DNA of 64,000 bases from Paractinoplanes deccanensis (GCF_016862115.1 NZ_BOMI01000185.1:46366-110365); one strand, 5' to 3'. Shown: positions 16,874 through 25,776, numbered from the stretch's first letter. Notes: generated by a model from the letters alone, not told the origin. Numbers and translations are program-made.

Positions 16874-17904
16874 GTGTCTTCACCCTCCCGCAGGCCGCGA
16901 AGGAGGAGGTCCTTCTCAAGGAGCTCTCCGCGCTGGTCGACCACCACCGGGAAAAGTGCGAGCCGTACGAGCGGATCCTCGCCGCGTCCGGCTACACGCC
17001 GGCGACCTCGATCGCCGGGCTGCCCTGGCTGCCCGTGCGGCTGTTCAAGAACCTCGAGCTCAAGAGCATCCCGGACGACGAGGTCTACAAGGTGCTGACC
17101 TCCAGCGGCACCACCGGCGAGGTCAGCAAGATCTACCTCGACAAGGAGGCGGCCGCCGAGCAGACCCGCCGCCTCGGCGCGACGGTGCAGAGCGTGCTCG
17201 GCCCCAAGCGGCTGCCGATGATCCTGGTCGACACCAAGGCCATGCTCAAGGACCGCAAGTCGTTCAGCGCCCGCGGCGCCGGCGTGCTCGGCATGTCCAA
17301 CTTCGGGCGCAACCACGTCTGGGCGCTCGACAACGAGGGCCACGTCGACGTCCCGGCCCTGCGGGAGTTCCTGGAGAAGTACGGCGACGAGCCGTTCCTG
17401 ATCTTCGGCTTCACCTACCTGGTCTGGCTGCACCTCTACGAGGTGGCCCGCGACAACGGCCTCGACCTCAGCAACGGCATCCTGATCCACTCGGGCGGCT
17501 GGAAGAAGCTGATCGACCAGGCCGTCTCGCCCGAGGAGTTCCGCGCCCGGCTGGCCGGCGTGGGGCTGACCCGGGTGCACAACTACTACGGCATGATCGA
17601 GCAGATCGGCACGGTCTTCCTCGAGGGCCCGTCCGGCGGCTCGCTCTACGCCCCCGACTTCGCCGACATCGTGATCCGCAACCCGCAGACGTGGGAGGAG
17701 CAGCCCGTCGGCGAGCCCGGCCTGATCGAGGTGATCAGCACGCTGCCCACCTCGTACCCGGGGCACATCATCCTCACCGAGGACCTCGGCGTGGTGCACG
17801 GCATCGACGACGGCGACTGGCCCGGCAAGCGCTTCTCGGTGCTCGGCCGGCTCCCGCGGGCCGAGGCCCGCGGCTGCTCCGACACCTACCGGGAGGCGGC
17901 GTGA
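16870..17904 (+). CDS. luxE: LuxE-like acyl-protein synthetase
   Basis: The 344-residue product matches the LuxE family. In luminous bacteria LuxE activates a fatty acid with ATP and passes it as an acyl-enzyme to LuxC for reduction. Visible marks are FKNLELKSI, LTSSGTTGEVSKIYLD (ATP-binding loop), IHSGGWKK and HNYYGMIEQIGTVF, all in the LuxE core. It is coupled by GTGA overlaps to both neighbours and directly precedes the LuxC-like gene, as in lux operons, although no luciferase (LuxAB) is present. Related LuxC/LuxE genes occur in some Gram-negative flagellar glycosylation loci, from recalled knowledge. Confidence 0.86.
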   Translation: MSVFTLPQAAKEEVLLKELSALVDHHREKCEPYERILAASGYTPATSIAGLPWLPVRLFKNLELKSIPDDEVYKVLTSSGTTGEVSKIYLDKEAAAEQTRRLGATVQSVLGPKRLPMILVDTKAMLKDRKSFSARGAGVLGMSNFGRNHVWALDNEGHVDVPALREFLEKYGDEPFLIFGFTYLVWLHLYEVARDNGLDLSNGILIHSGGWKKLIDQAVSPEEFRARLAGVGLTRVHNYYGMIEQIGTVFLEGPSGGSLYAPDFADIVIRNPQTWEEQPVGEPGLIEVISTLPTSYPGHIILTEDLGVVHGIDDGDWPGKRFSVLGRLPRAEARGCSDTYREAA

Positions 17905-19094
17905 CCACGATCAGGTACAGGTTCGGCGCCGAGGGCGACCTCACCGCCCCCTCCGAGGACCGGCTCGCCGTCGGTGACCCGCGGGTCGTCGACTTCCTGG
18001 CCAAGCTGGCCCGCAAGCTGCTCGTGCCCGCCGTCGCGCGGCGTCACCCGGAGCTGGGCTCGCTCGGCTTCTTCCTGCGCCCCGCCGAGCTGCACCGCGT
18101 CGTCCAGCACATGCAGCACGAGGACGCGCTGGTCTTCCCGCGCGGCAACGTCTTCCACGTGCCGCCCGCGAACGTCGACACGATCTTCGTCTACTCGTGG
18201 GCGCTCTCCGCGCTGGCCGGCAACCACAACGTGGTGCGCATCTCGGAGCGCTCGGCCACCGCCGCCGACACGATCCTGGGCGCGCTCAACGAGGTTCTCG
18301 CCGACTCCGACCCGATCATCGGCCGCACCCAGCGGATGGTCACCTACGGCCGCGACGACGCCATCACCGGTGCCCTGAGCAAGTGGGCCGACCTGCGGGT
18401 CATCTGGGGCGGCGACAACACGGTCGAGGCGATCCGCAAGCACCCGCTGCGCCCGTCCGCGCGCGACCTGACCTTCCCCGACCGCACGTCGTGGGCGGCG
18501 CTGTCGGCGGCCGGCTGGCGCGCCGCCGAGCCCGCCAAGCGGCGCGAGGCCGTCGTCGGCTTCACCAACGACGCGTACTGGTTCGACCAGGCCGCCTGCT
18601 CCTCGCCGCGCACCGTGTTCATCGTCGGTGAGCAGACCCAGGACGTCCGTGAGGAGTTCATCGAGCTGCTGATCGAGGTCTCCGGCCAGCGCGGCTGGGA
18701 GATCGACGCCGCCATGGCGGTCGAGAAGAGGGTCAACGCGTACGGCCTCGCGGCCACCGGCGCGATCTCCTCGATGGAGTTCCCGGCCAACTCGGTCACC
18801 GCGATGTCGCTGGTCACCGTGCCGGACGCGCCGCGGCGCTGGATCGGCGCGGGCGCGTTCCCGTTCGCCGAGGTCGGCTCGCTGCTCGACCTGGTGCCGG
18901 CGATGAACCGCCAGGACCAGACGTTCAGCCACTTCGGCTTCGGCGCCGAGGAGCTGCGCGAGTTCGGCCTCGCGCTGGGCGGCCGCGGCGTCGACCGGAT
19001 CGTGCCGTTCGGCCAGGCGCTCACGTTCGGCTCCCTCTGGGACGGCTACGACCTGCCGCGCGAATTCACCCGGTTGACGACGCTCGTCCAGTGA
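17901..19094 (+). CDS. luxC: LuxC-like acyl reductase
   Basis: The 397-residue protein is of the LuxC acyl-CoA/acyl-protein reductase family, related to aldehyde dehydrogenases. It takes an acyl group on a cysteine and reduces it with NADPH to an aldehyde. The candidate nucleophile is Cys233 in FDQAACSSPRTVFIVG. Upstream, VFHVPPANVDTIFVYSWALSALAGNHNVVRIS matches the nucleotide-binding region. It begins at GTG 17901, overlapping the LuxE-like stop. With LuxE and the ligase it could make an aldehyde or alcohol from an activated acid, here probably for the surface glycan rather than for light. Confidence 0.86.
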   Translation: MTTIRYRFGAEGDLTAPSEDRLAVGDPRVVDFLAKLARKLLVPAVARRHPELGSLGFFLRPAELHRVVQHMQHEDALVFPRGNVFHVPPANVDTIFVYSWALSALAGNHNVVRISERSATAADTILGALNEVLADSDPIIGRTQRMVTYGRDDAITGALSKWADLRVIWGGDNTVEAIRKHPLRPSARDLTFPDRTSWAALSAAGWRAAEPAKRREAVVGFTNDAYWFDQAACSSPRTVFIVGEQTQDVREEFIELLIEVSGQRGWEIDAAMAVEKRVNAYGLAATGAISSMEFPANSVTAMSLVTVPDAPRRWIGAGAFPFAEVGSLLDLVPAMNRQDQTFSHFGFGAEELREFGLALGGRGVDRIVPFGQALTFGSLWDGYDLPREFTRLTTLVQ

Positions 19095-19145
19095 CGGCCG
19101 CTACGTCCAGCCGCGTGACCTTGCCCGGCTGATTACGCTCGCCGT

Positions 19146-21452
19146 GTGACAGCTGTTCTCGAGACCGCCGGACCCCCGGCGGTCTCGACTCGTTCCCGCC
19201 GCTTTTCCCCGGTCCGGGCGCTGCCCTGGCTCCTCCCGGCGGCGGCGCTGGTGTTCGCGCTGCTCGACACCGGCGTCTCCGGCAACGACATCGCGCTCTA
19301 CGCGGCCTACTTCGCCCTCGACGTGGTGCTGCCCGGCACGCTGGTGCACCGCCTGGTGCGCGGCAGCCGGGGCAACCTGCCGGAGGACCTCGGCCTCGGC
19401 GCCGCCACCGGCATGCTGCTGTTGCTGGGCGGATGGGCGCTGGCGGCCGCGGTCGACCGTTTCCCGCTGCTGCCGTGGTGGCCCGCGCTGATCGTGGCGC
19501 CGTTCCTGGTCGTGCCGCGCCTGCACCGCCACTGGCGGGTGAGCGACCCGCGGCCGCTGCCGGCGCTCTGGTCGTGGATCGTGGCGGGCGGGCTGGTCCT
19601 GCTGGTCGTCGTGGTCTATCCCGACTGGGTGCGCACGCCGCTGCCGCCGGCCGGCGGTGCGCCCTACCAGGACCTGCTCTACCACCTCGCGCTCGTGCAC
19701 GAGATGACCCGGGCGATGCCGTTCCAGGTGCCCCAGGTGGCCGGCGAGGCGTTGCATTACCACTACCTCTCCGACGCGGACGTCGCCGCCGGCAGCATGA
19801 TCACCGGCATCGACCCGGCGGTGGTGCTGCTCCGCCTCTGGTTCGTGCCGGTCGCCGGCGTCGCGTTGCTGGTGTGCGCCGCGCTGGCCCGCGAGCTCAG
19901 CGGCCGGTGGTGGGCCGGCGCGGGCGGCGGGGTCGCGGCGATCCTCAGCTTCCCACTGCTGCTCGGCAGCCCGGTGACCCCGATCGGCGTCATCCCGATC
20001 AGCTACGTCAGCCCCTCGCAGACGTACGTGCTGGGGCTCCTCGGTCTTCTGATCCTCTTCGCCGTCGACGTGCTGCGCGGCCGCGCCCTGCGCTGGGGGT
20101 GGCTGCTGGTCTTCCCGCTCGCCCTGGCCGTCGCCGGGTCGAAGTCCAGCGCCCTGCCGCCGTTCCTCGCGGGGCTGGCCGCGGCCCTGTTGATCGTGCT
20201 GATCCGCGAGCGGCGGCGGCTGCTGCCCGTGCTGGGGCTCTTCGGCCTGGTGCTGGCCGCGGTGGTGGTGGGCTTCCGGCTCTTCGCGGGCGGCGGCGCC
20301 GGCACGCTCGCGTTCCAGCCGCTGGCGATCCTCTACTGGGTGGCGCCCTATCGGCAGACCCTCGGCCGCGAGGACACCATCGAGGTCCAGTACGGGGTGG
20401 AGCACGCGGGCCTGGCCGGCGGCGCCTTCCTGGCCGGGCTGCTCGTCTGGTGGGCCGTGATGCAGGCGCCGCGCCTGCTCGGGGTGGCCGCGGTCGGCCT
20501 CGGCCGCACCCGCCGCGAACCGGCCGCGTGGCTGCTGGCCGGCATGATCTGCGCGGGGGCGGGCGCCGCCTTCCTGCTGTGGCACCCGTCGGCCAGCCAG
20601 AACTACTTCTTCCTCTGCGCGGTGCCGTTCGGCACGGTGCTCACCGCCTGGCTCCTCGCCGACCAGGCGCGCAGCCTGCGCCCGGTGGTGGCCGGCGCGA
20701 TCGCCGGCGGGCTGTGGGCCGTGATCGCCCCGCGGGTGTCGCCGCCCCGGCCGCCGACGCAGGCGGGCTGGCTGCGGGCGCTGGCCGAGCCGCTGCTGCT
20801 GACCGCCGCGGTCGCCGCCGTGGTGGCCGTGGCCGCGCTGTTGCTGTGGTGGCGCCGCACCGGCCGGGTCGCGTGGCGGGCGCTGTTCCCCGCGCTGATC
20901 GCGGCGGTGCTGACGGCCGGCGTCGCGGGCGGCGCCGTGCAGCAGGCTCGCGAGGTCGCGGGCGCGATCAGGTGGCAGAACGCGCCGCACCGCGCCGCGC
21001 AGCAGCGCACGGTGATCCTGCCGGAGGAGATGGCGGCCGCCGCCTGGCTCGACCATCACGCCGGCCGCTACGACCTCGTCGCCACCAACGTGCACTGCCG
21101 CCCGATCAGCGGCGTGCCGGACTGCGACGCCCGGGCGTTCTGGGTCGCCGGGCTGGGCGGCCGCCGCACCCTCGTCGAGAGCTGGGGCTACACCGACGCG
21201 GCCGTCGCCGCCGACGGCGTGAACGGCAAGCGGTACATGTACCAGCCCGCTCCCGACCAGGCGGCGTTCCAGCTCAACCAGCGCGTCTTCGCGTGGGGCC
21301 GGCCCGAGGACGTGGCCGAGCTGCGCCGCCGGTACCACGTGACATGGCTCTTCGGTGACGAACGTGCCGCCGGGGGCGTCTCGCCGCACCTGTCCGCCGT
21401 GGCGACGCTGCGCTATCGATCCGGGCCGGTGAGCATTTATCAACTACCGTGA
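19146..21452 (+). CDS. large polytopic membrane protein, GT-C-like
   Basis: The 768-residue protein has about 13 predicted hydrophobic segments in its first 600 residues and a soluble extracytoplasmic tail of about 150 residues. Between early helices is the loop YQDLLYHLALVHEM with acidic and histidine residues, then VAGEALHYHYLSDADVAAGSMITG. This resembles the first-loop acidic region of GT-C glycosyltransferases, which use lipid-linked sugars. I cannot name a family. It follows the LuxC-like gene by 51 bp in the same direction and could transfer or export the finished glycan. The start is the GTG at 19146. Confidence 0.6.
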   Translation: MTAVLETAGPPAVSTRSRRFSPVRALPWLLPAAALVFALLDTGVSGNDIALYAAYFALDVVLPGTLVHRLVRGSRGNLPEDLGLGAATGMLLLLGGWALAAAVDRFPLLPWWPALIVAPFLVVPRLHRHWRVSDPRPLPALWSWIVAGGLVLLVVVVYPDWVRTPLPPAGGAPYQDLLYHLALVHEMTRAMPFQVPQVAGEALHYHYLSDADVAAGSMITGIDPAVVLLRLWFVPVAGVALLVCAALARELSGRWWAGAGGGVAAILSFPLLLGSPVTPIGVIPISYVSPSQTYVLGLLGLLILFAVDVLRGRALRWGWLLVFPLALAVAGSKSSALPPFLAGLAAALLIVLIRERRRLLPVLGLFGLVLAAVVVGFRLFAGGGAGTLAFQPLAILYWVAPYRQTLGREDTIEVQYGVEHAGLAGGAFLAGLLVWWAVMQAPRLLGVAAVGLGRTRREPAAWLLAGMICAGAGAAFLLWHPSASQNYFFLCAVPFGTVLTAWLLADQARSLRPVVAGAIAGGLWAVIAPRVSPPRPPTQAGWLRALAEPLLLTAAVAAVVAVAALLLWWRRTGRVAWRALFPALIAAVLTAGVAGGAVQQAREVAGAIRWQNAPHRAAQQRTVILPEEMAAAAWLDHHAGRYDLVATNVHCRPISGVPDCDARAFWVAGLGGRRTLVESWGYTDAAVAADGVNGKRYMYQPAPDQAAFQLNQRVFAWGRPEDVAELRRRYHVTWLFGDERAAGGVSPHLSAVATLRYRSGPVSIYQLP

Positions 21453-21453
21453 C

Positions 21454-21522
21454 GGTAGGGCCAGCCCTACCATGCAGACGGCGGTCAGCGGGATCGGAAC
21501 AGGGGGCGCCGATGCCTAGCGT
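21454..21522 (+). promoter_or_regulatory. operator palindrome and leaderless promoter of the histidine kinase gene
   Basis: GGTAGGGCCAGCCCTACC (21454-21471) is a near-perfect palindrome. A -10-like TAGCGT (21517-21522) ends 7 nt before the ATG at 21530, implying a leaderless transcript. The same palindrome, in the opposite orientation, stands at exactly the same distance before the MMPL gene. It is most likely the binding site of the response regulator encoded at 22860. Confidence 0.75.
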
Positions 21523-21529
21523 CGAAGAC

Positions 21530-22831
21530 ATGACGACGTATGCCTCTCCCGCGCCTGCGCCAGCACCCGCCACCCGGCTCCTGCGCCGGATCGGCATCGA
21601 CACGCAGTACGTCCTGCTCGGCTTCCCGATCGGCCTGGTGACCGTGACGGTCTGCATGACCGGGTTCTTCACCGGAGTCGGCCTCGTGGCCATCTGGATC
21701 GGCCTGCCGCTGCTGGTCGGCACGCTGATGGTCGCCCGGGGCTTCGCGGCCGTCGAGCGCGCCCGCATCGGGCCGGTCTTCGGTCACAAGATCCCGCATC
21801 CGGCGTACAAGAAGAACCAGGGCGGTGACCTGCTGCGCCGCACCTTCACGCCGTTCACCGACGGCCAGTCGTGGCTCGACCTGCTGCACGGGATGTTCCG
21901 CTTCATCCCCAGCACGATCGCGTTCAGCTTCGTGCTCACCTGGTGGATCGGCGCGCTCAGCGGCCTCACCGTCCCGCTGTGGGACTGGGCGATCCCGCGC
22001 GGGCCGGACAACCAGGACCTGCCCGAGCTGCTCGGCATGGGCGACGCCACCAGCACCCGGCTCATCTTCTACTTCGCGATCGGCGTCTTCTTCGCCGGCA
22101 CGCTCTACCCGGTGGTGCGCGGCGCCGCGCTGATGGAGGCCTGGTTCGCCCGCGGCCTGCTCTGCGGCGTCAACGAGCTGCGCGAGCAGGTCACCCAGGC
22201 GAACGCGGCCCGCGACGTCGCCCAGGCGCAGAAGGCCGCCGCCGTCTCGGCCGAGGCCACCGCGCTGCGCCGGCTCGAGCGCGACATCCACGACGGCCCG
22301 CAGCAGCGGCTGGTCCGCCTCGCGATGGACCTCGGCCGCGCCGAGCAGCAGTTCGCCACCGACCCCGAGGCGGCGCGGGCCACCGTGGCCGAGGCGCTGG
22401 CGCAGACCCGCGAGACGCTCGACGAGCTGCGCGCCCTCTCCCGCGGCATCGCCCCGCCGATCCTGGTCGACCGCGGCCTCCAGGCGGCGCTCACCGCCCT
22501 CGCCGGCCGCTGCACCGTCCCGGTCGATCTGGACGCGCCGGTCGCCGAGCGGCTCGATCCGGTCGTCGAGTCGACCGCCTACTTCGTGGTCGCCGAGGCG
22601 CTGACGAACGTGGCGAAGCACAGCCACGCCAGCGAGGTGCAGGTCACCGTCAAGCGCAACCAGGCCGGCCTGCTCGTCTCGGTGATCGACGACGGCGTGG
22701 GCGGCGCCAGCCTGGCCAAGGGGCACGGCCTCGCCGGCCTGGCCGACCGGGTGCAGGCCGCGGGCGGCGTGCTCGACGTGACGAGCCCGTCGACGGGTGG
22801 AACGCAGCTCACGGCGGCCCTGCCCCTCTAG
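21530..22831 (+). CDS. NarL-type sensor histidine kinase
   Basis: The 433-residue protein has about four membrane segments, a short coiled linker, a HisKA_3 dimerisation motif (RLERDIHDGPQQRLVRLAMDLG, phospho-acceptor His) and an HATPase domain with the N-box VVAEALTNVAKHS and GVGGASLAKGHGLAGLADRV. It also has a DUF/sensor-like N-terminal membrane domain typical of actinobacterial kinases. It pairs with the response regulator 28 bp downstream. The ATG at 21530 is preferred over 21512 because the -10 box and spacing match those of the MMPL gene. The signal sensed is unknown, probably membrane or envelope state. Confidence 0.9.
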   Translation: MTTYASPAPAPAPATRLLRRIGIDTQYVLLGFPIGLVTVTVCMTGFFTGVGLVAIWIGLPLLVGTLMVARGFAAVERARIGPVFGHKIPHPAYKKNQGGDLLRRTFTPFTDGQSWLDLLHGMFRFIPSTIAFSFVLTWWIGALSGLTVPLWDWAIPRGPDNQDLPELLGMGDATSTRLIFYFAIGVFFAGTLYPVVRGAALMEAWFARGLLCGVNELREQVTQANAARDVAQAQKAAAVSAEATALRRLERDIHDGPQQRLVRLAMDLGRAEQQFATDPEAARATVAEALAQTRETLDELRALSRGIAPPILVDRGLQAALTALAGRCTVPVDLDAPVAERLDPVVESTAYFVVAEALTNVAKHSHASEVQVTVKRNQAGLLVSVIDDGVGGASLAKGHGLAGLADRVQAAGGVLDVTSPSTGGTQLTAALPL

Positions 22832-22836
22832 GGGAA

Positions 22837-22850
22837 CTGTCATCTGACAG
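22837..22850 (+). repeat. inverted repeat between kinase and regulator genes
   Basis: CTGTCATCTGACAG has perfect 6-bp arms with a 2-nt centre. It lies 9 bp before the response regulator ATG at 22860, after the kinase stop. It could be an internal operator or an mRNA hairpin that tunes regulator translation; its function is not established. Confidence 0.4.
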
Positions 22851-22859
22851 CATGGCGGC

Positions 22860-23504
22860 ATGCGGGTGGTGATTGCCGACGACGCGGTGCTGTTGCGCGA
22901 GGGTCTTGTGAGGCTCGTCGAGGAGAACGGCCACACGGTGGTGGCGGCCGTCGGCGACGGGCCTTCCCTCGTGTCCGCCATCGCCGAGCACAAGCCCGAC
23001 GTGTCCATCGTGGACGTGCGCATGCCGCCCTCGCACACCGACGAGGGCCTGCGGGCCGCGGTCGAGGCGCGCGGCCTGGTCGCCGGCACGCCGATCCTGG
23101 TGCTCTCCCAATACGTCGAGGTGTCCTACGCCGACGACCTGCTGGCCGACCGCATGGGCGCGGTCGGCTATCTGCTCAAGGACCGCGTGTCCCAGGTCGC
23201 CGAGTTCCTCGACGCGCTGGCGCGGGTGGCCGGCGGCGGCACGGTGCTCGACCCCGAGGTGGTCAGCCAGCTGCTGGTGCGCCGCCGCCGCGACGACCCG
23301 CTGCGCACGCTCACCCCGCGCGAGCGCGAGGTGCTGGGCCTGATGGCCGAGGGCATGTCCAACACGGCCATCGCCCGCAAGATGGTCGTCACCGACGGCG
23401 CGGTCGAGAAGCACGTGCGCAACATTTTCACCAAGCTGCGCCTCCACCAGGACGACGAGCAGCACCGCCGGGTGATGGCGGTGCTGGCCTACCTGCAGGG
23501 GTAG
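22860..23504 (+). CDS. NarL/LuxR-type response regulator
   Basis: The 214-residue protein has an intact receiver (acidic pair ADDAV, phospho-acceptor Asp52 in VDVRMPP, Lys in GYLLKDRV) and a LuxR helix-turn-helix (LTPREREVLGLMAEGMSNTAIARKM...VEKHVRNIFTKLRL). It is the partner of the upstream kinase. Its stop codon lies inside the palindrome that precedes the MMPL gene. That palindrome also precedes the kinase gene, so this protein probably controls both its own operon and the transporter. Confidence 0.93.
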   Translation: MRVVIADDAVLLREGLVRLVEENGHTVVAAVGDGPSLVSAIAEHKPDVSIVDVRMPPSHTDEGLRAAVEARGLVAGTPILVLSQYVEVSYADDLLADRMGAVGYLLKDRVSQVAEFLDALARVAGGGTVLDPEVVSQLLVRRRRDDPLRTLTPREREVLGLMAEGMSNTAIARKMVVTDGAVEKHVRNIFTKLRLHQDDEQHRRVMAVLAYLQG

Positions 23505-23568
23505 GGCTGGCCCTACCCCGAAGACGGGGGTCAAGGGGATCGATCGGTGTTCTCCCAGCTCATAGCGT
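23500..23568 (+). promoter_or_regulatory. operator palindrome and leaderless promoter of the MMPL gene
   Basis: GGTAGGGCTGGCCCTACC (23500-23517) is the reverse complement of the site before the kinase gene and overlaps the regulator stop codon. TAGCGT (23563-23568) ends 7 nt before the ATG at 23576. The palindrome-to-ATG gap is 58 nt here and at the kinase gene, and the intervening bases are also partly alike (GACGGNGGTCANNGGGATCG). Confidence 0.75.
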
Positions 23569-23575
23569 TTCCCTC

Positions 23576-25723
23576 ATGAATGCCAGGGGGAATGTGAAGG
23601 GAATCGCGGCTCGTGCCGCGCTGTGGAGCGCCCGCCATCGGACGCTCGCGATCCTGGGGTGGATCGCTTTCGTGATCGGCGTGACCGTCCTCGCCGGACA
23701 GTATTCGACGATCGAGGCGACCGGCTCCGACCAGGGCCACGGCGAGTCGAAGAAGGCCGACAAGATCGTCGAGGCGGCCGGCTTCCCGGTGGAGCCGGCG
23801 CGCGAGATGGTGATCGTCCAGAACCGCGCGGACACCGACCGGGCCGCCGCCCTGTCCGACCTGACCGCGGCGCTGAAGAAGACCGCGAACGTGGTGGACG
23901 TGCAGCCGGCGATCCAGTCGCCCGACGGCCGCTCCTCGCTGATCACCTTCGGCATCTCCGGCGACCCGGAGACGGCCGCCGACCGGGTCGGGCCGTCCCT
24001 CGACACGGTCGCCTCGGTGGCGAAGGAGCACCCCGGCCTGTACATCGGCCAGGGCGGCAACGCGAGCGGTGACAAGCTCATCGGCGAGGACCTCGACAAG
24101 GGCCTGCACACGCTGTCGCTGCTGTCGATCCCGGTCACGCTCGGCATCCTGCTGATCGCCTTCGGCGCGGTGGTGGCCGCGTTCCTGCCGGTCCTGCTGG
24201 CCGTGATGGCAGTGGTCGCCGCGATCGGGCTCCTCGCCTTCGCGAGCCGCCTCGCCCCGACGGTCGACACCACCATGCACGTGATGCTGCTGGTCGGCCT
24301 GGCGGTCGGCGTCGACTACTGCCTCTTCTACATCCGCCGCGAACGCGACGAGCGGCGCAACGGCGCCGACCCGCACCGGGCCCTGGTGATCGCCGCGCAG
24401 ACGTCCGGCCGCTCCATCTGGATCTCCGGCCTCACCGTGATCGTGGCGATGGCCGGCATGTTCCTCACCTACGACGCGACGTTCACCAGCTTTGCGATCG
24501 GCACGATCCTGGTGGTCGCGACCGCCGTGCTCGGCTCGCTGACCGTGCTGCCGGCGCTGCTCTCGGCCCTCGGCGACAAGGTCGACGCCATCAAGATTCC
24601 CGGCCTCTACCGCAAGCGCAGCGACGGCCGGGTGTGGAACGCCTTCCTCGGCGTGGTGCTCGCCAAGCCGCTGATCTCGGCGGTGCTCGCGGTGGCCGCC
24701 CTGGGCGCGCTCGCCTGGCCGGCGCTCGACCTGAAGACCAAGGGCGAGGGCCTCGAGGACCTGCCGCCGGACGCGGCGATCGTCCAGGCGTACAAGGCCG
24801 TCCAGGAGGCCTTCCCCAGCGAGATCTCCCCGGCCGAGGTGGTCCTCCAGGGCCCCGTCGACCGGCAGAAGGTCGCCGCCTTCGAGAAGGCGGTCTCGGC
24901 GAGCGACGGCCGGCTCGTCGGCCCGGTCGACGTGCGGGTCAACCCGGCCGGGACGGTCACCGTGGTGTCCGTCGGCCTGAAGGACAAGGACGCGCTCCCG
25001 GTGCTGCGCGAGGACGTGGTGCCGGCGACCTTCGGCGCGGATGCCCTGGTCACCGGCGAGGCGGCGGGGGAGGCCGACTTCAACGCCCGCCTCGAGTCGA
25101 GCCTGCCGTGGGTGTTCGGCTTCGTCCTCGGCCTGGCGTTCCTGCTGCTGCTCGTGTCGTTCCGCTCGGTCGTCGTCGCGATCACCGGGGTGGTGCTCAA
25201 CCTGCTGTCGGTGGCCGCCGCGTACGGCATGCTGGTCTACGTCTTCCAGTACGGCCACTTCGAGAGCGTGCTCGACTTCCACGCGGCCGAGGGCATCGTC
25301 AACTGGATGCCGCTGTTCCTGTTCATCATCCTGTTCGGACTGTCGATGGACTACCACGTCTTCGTGCTGAGCCGCATCCGCGAGGGCCACGACCGGGGCC
25401 TGCCGACCCGCCAGGCGGTGCGTGAGGGCATCGGCCGCACGGCCGGCGTCATCACCAGCGCGGCGGTGGTGATGGTGGCGGTGTTCGCGCTCTTCGCCAC
25501 CCTGCCGCTGGCCTCGACGAAGCAGCTCGGCATCGGCCTGGCCGCCGCCGTCCTGCTGGACGCCACGATCATCCGCGCGGTCCTGCTGCCGGCCGTGATG
25601 GCCCTGCTCGGCGAGAAGAACTGGTGGCTGCCGCGCTGGCTGGGCTGGCTGCCGCAGATCGCCCACGAGCCGCCGTCGGCCCCGCCGGCCCACGACCGGG
25701 ACCGCGAGCTGATCTCGGCCTGA
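23576..25723 (+). CDS. MMPL-family RND transporter
   Basis: The 715-residue protein has the RND/MMPL plan of two similar halves, each with a membrane segment, a large extracytoplasmic domain and five further helices. The proton-relay regions are visible as GLAVGVDYCLFYIRRERDER in half one and FGLSMDYHVFVLSRIREGHD in half two, the Asp-Tyr pairs of mycobacterial MmpL proteins. It probably exports a lipid or hydrophobic compound. Its expression is likely governed by the adjacent two-component system through a shared 18-bp operator. A strong hairpin terminator follows. Confidence 0.9.
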   Translation: MNARGNVKGIAARAALWSARHRTLAILGWIAFVIGVTVLAGQYSTIEATGSDQGHGESKKADKIVEAAGFPVEPAREMVIVQNRADTDRAAALSDLTAALKKTANVVDVQPAIQSPDGRSSLITFGISGDPETAADRVGPSLDTVASVAKEHPGLYIGQGGNASGDKLIGEDLDKGLHTLSLLSIPVTLGILLIAFGAVVAAFLPVLLAVMAVVAAIGLLAFASRLAPTVDTTMHVMLLVGLAVGVDYCLFYIRRERDERRNGADPHRALVIAAQTSGRSIWISGLTVIVAMAGMFLTYDATFTSFAIGTILVVATAVLGSLTVLPALLSALGDKVDAIKIPGLYRKRSDGRVWNAFLGVVLAKPLISAVLAVAALGALAWPALDLKTKGEGLEDLPPDAAIVQAYKAVQEAFPSEISPAEVVLQGPVDRQKVAAFEKAVSASDGRLVGPVDVRVNPAGTVTVVSVGLKDKDALPVLREDVVPATFGADALVTGEAAGEADFNARLESSLPWVFGFVLGLAFLLLLVSFRSVVVAITGVVLNLLSVAAAYGMLVYVFQYGHFESVLDFHAAEGIVNWMPLFLFIILFGLSMDYHVFVLSRIREGHDRGLPTRQAVREGIGRTAGVITSAAVVMVAVFALFATLPLASTKQLGIGLAAAVLLDATIIRAVLLPAVMALLGEKNWWLPRWLGWLPQIAHEPPSAPPAHDRDRELISA

Positions 25724-25735
25724 CCTCCGCGCAGA

Positions 25736-25771
25736 CAGGCGGCGCCGCTCCACCGGGAGCGGCGCCGCCTG
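25736..25771. terminator. 16-bp perfect stem hairpin terminator
   Basis: A 16-bp perfect inverted repeat (25736-25751 and 25756-25771) closes on the 4-nt loop ACCG. It lies between the MMPL gene and a convergent small membrane protein gene, so it can serve both. There is no U-run, as is common in actinobacteria. Confidence 0.8.
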
Positions 25772-25776
25772 GCGCG

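Noticed and set aside
19101..21443. A 780-codon minus-strand open frame over the membrane protein gene
   Set aside because: It is His/Arg/Gln-rich without domains, which is the typical shadow of a GC-rich gene on the other strand.
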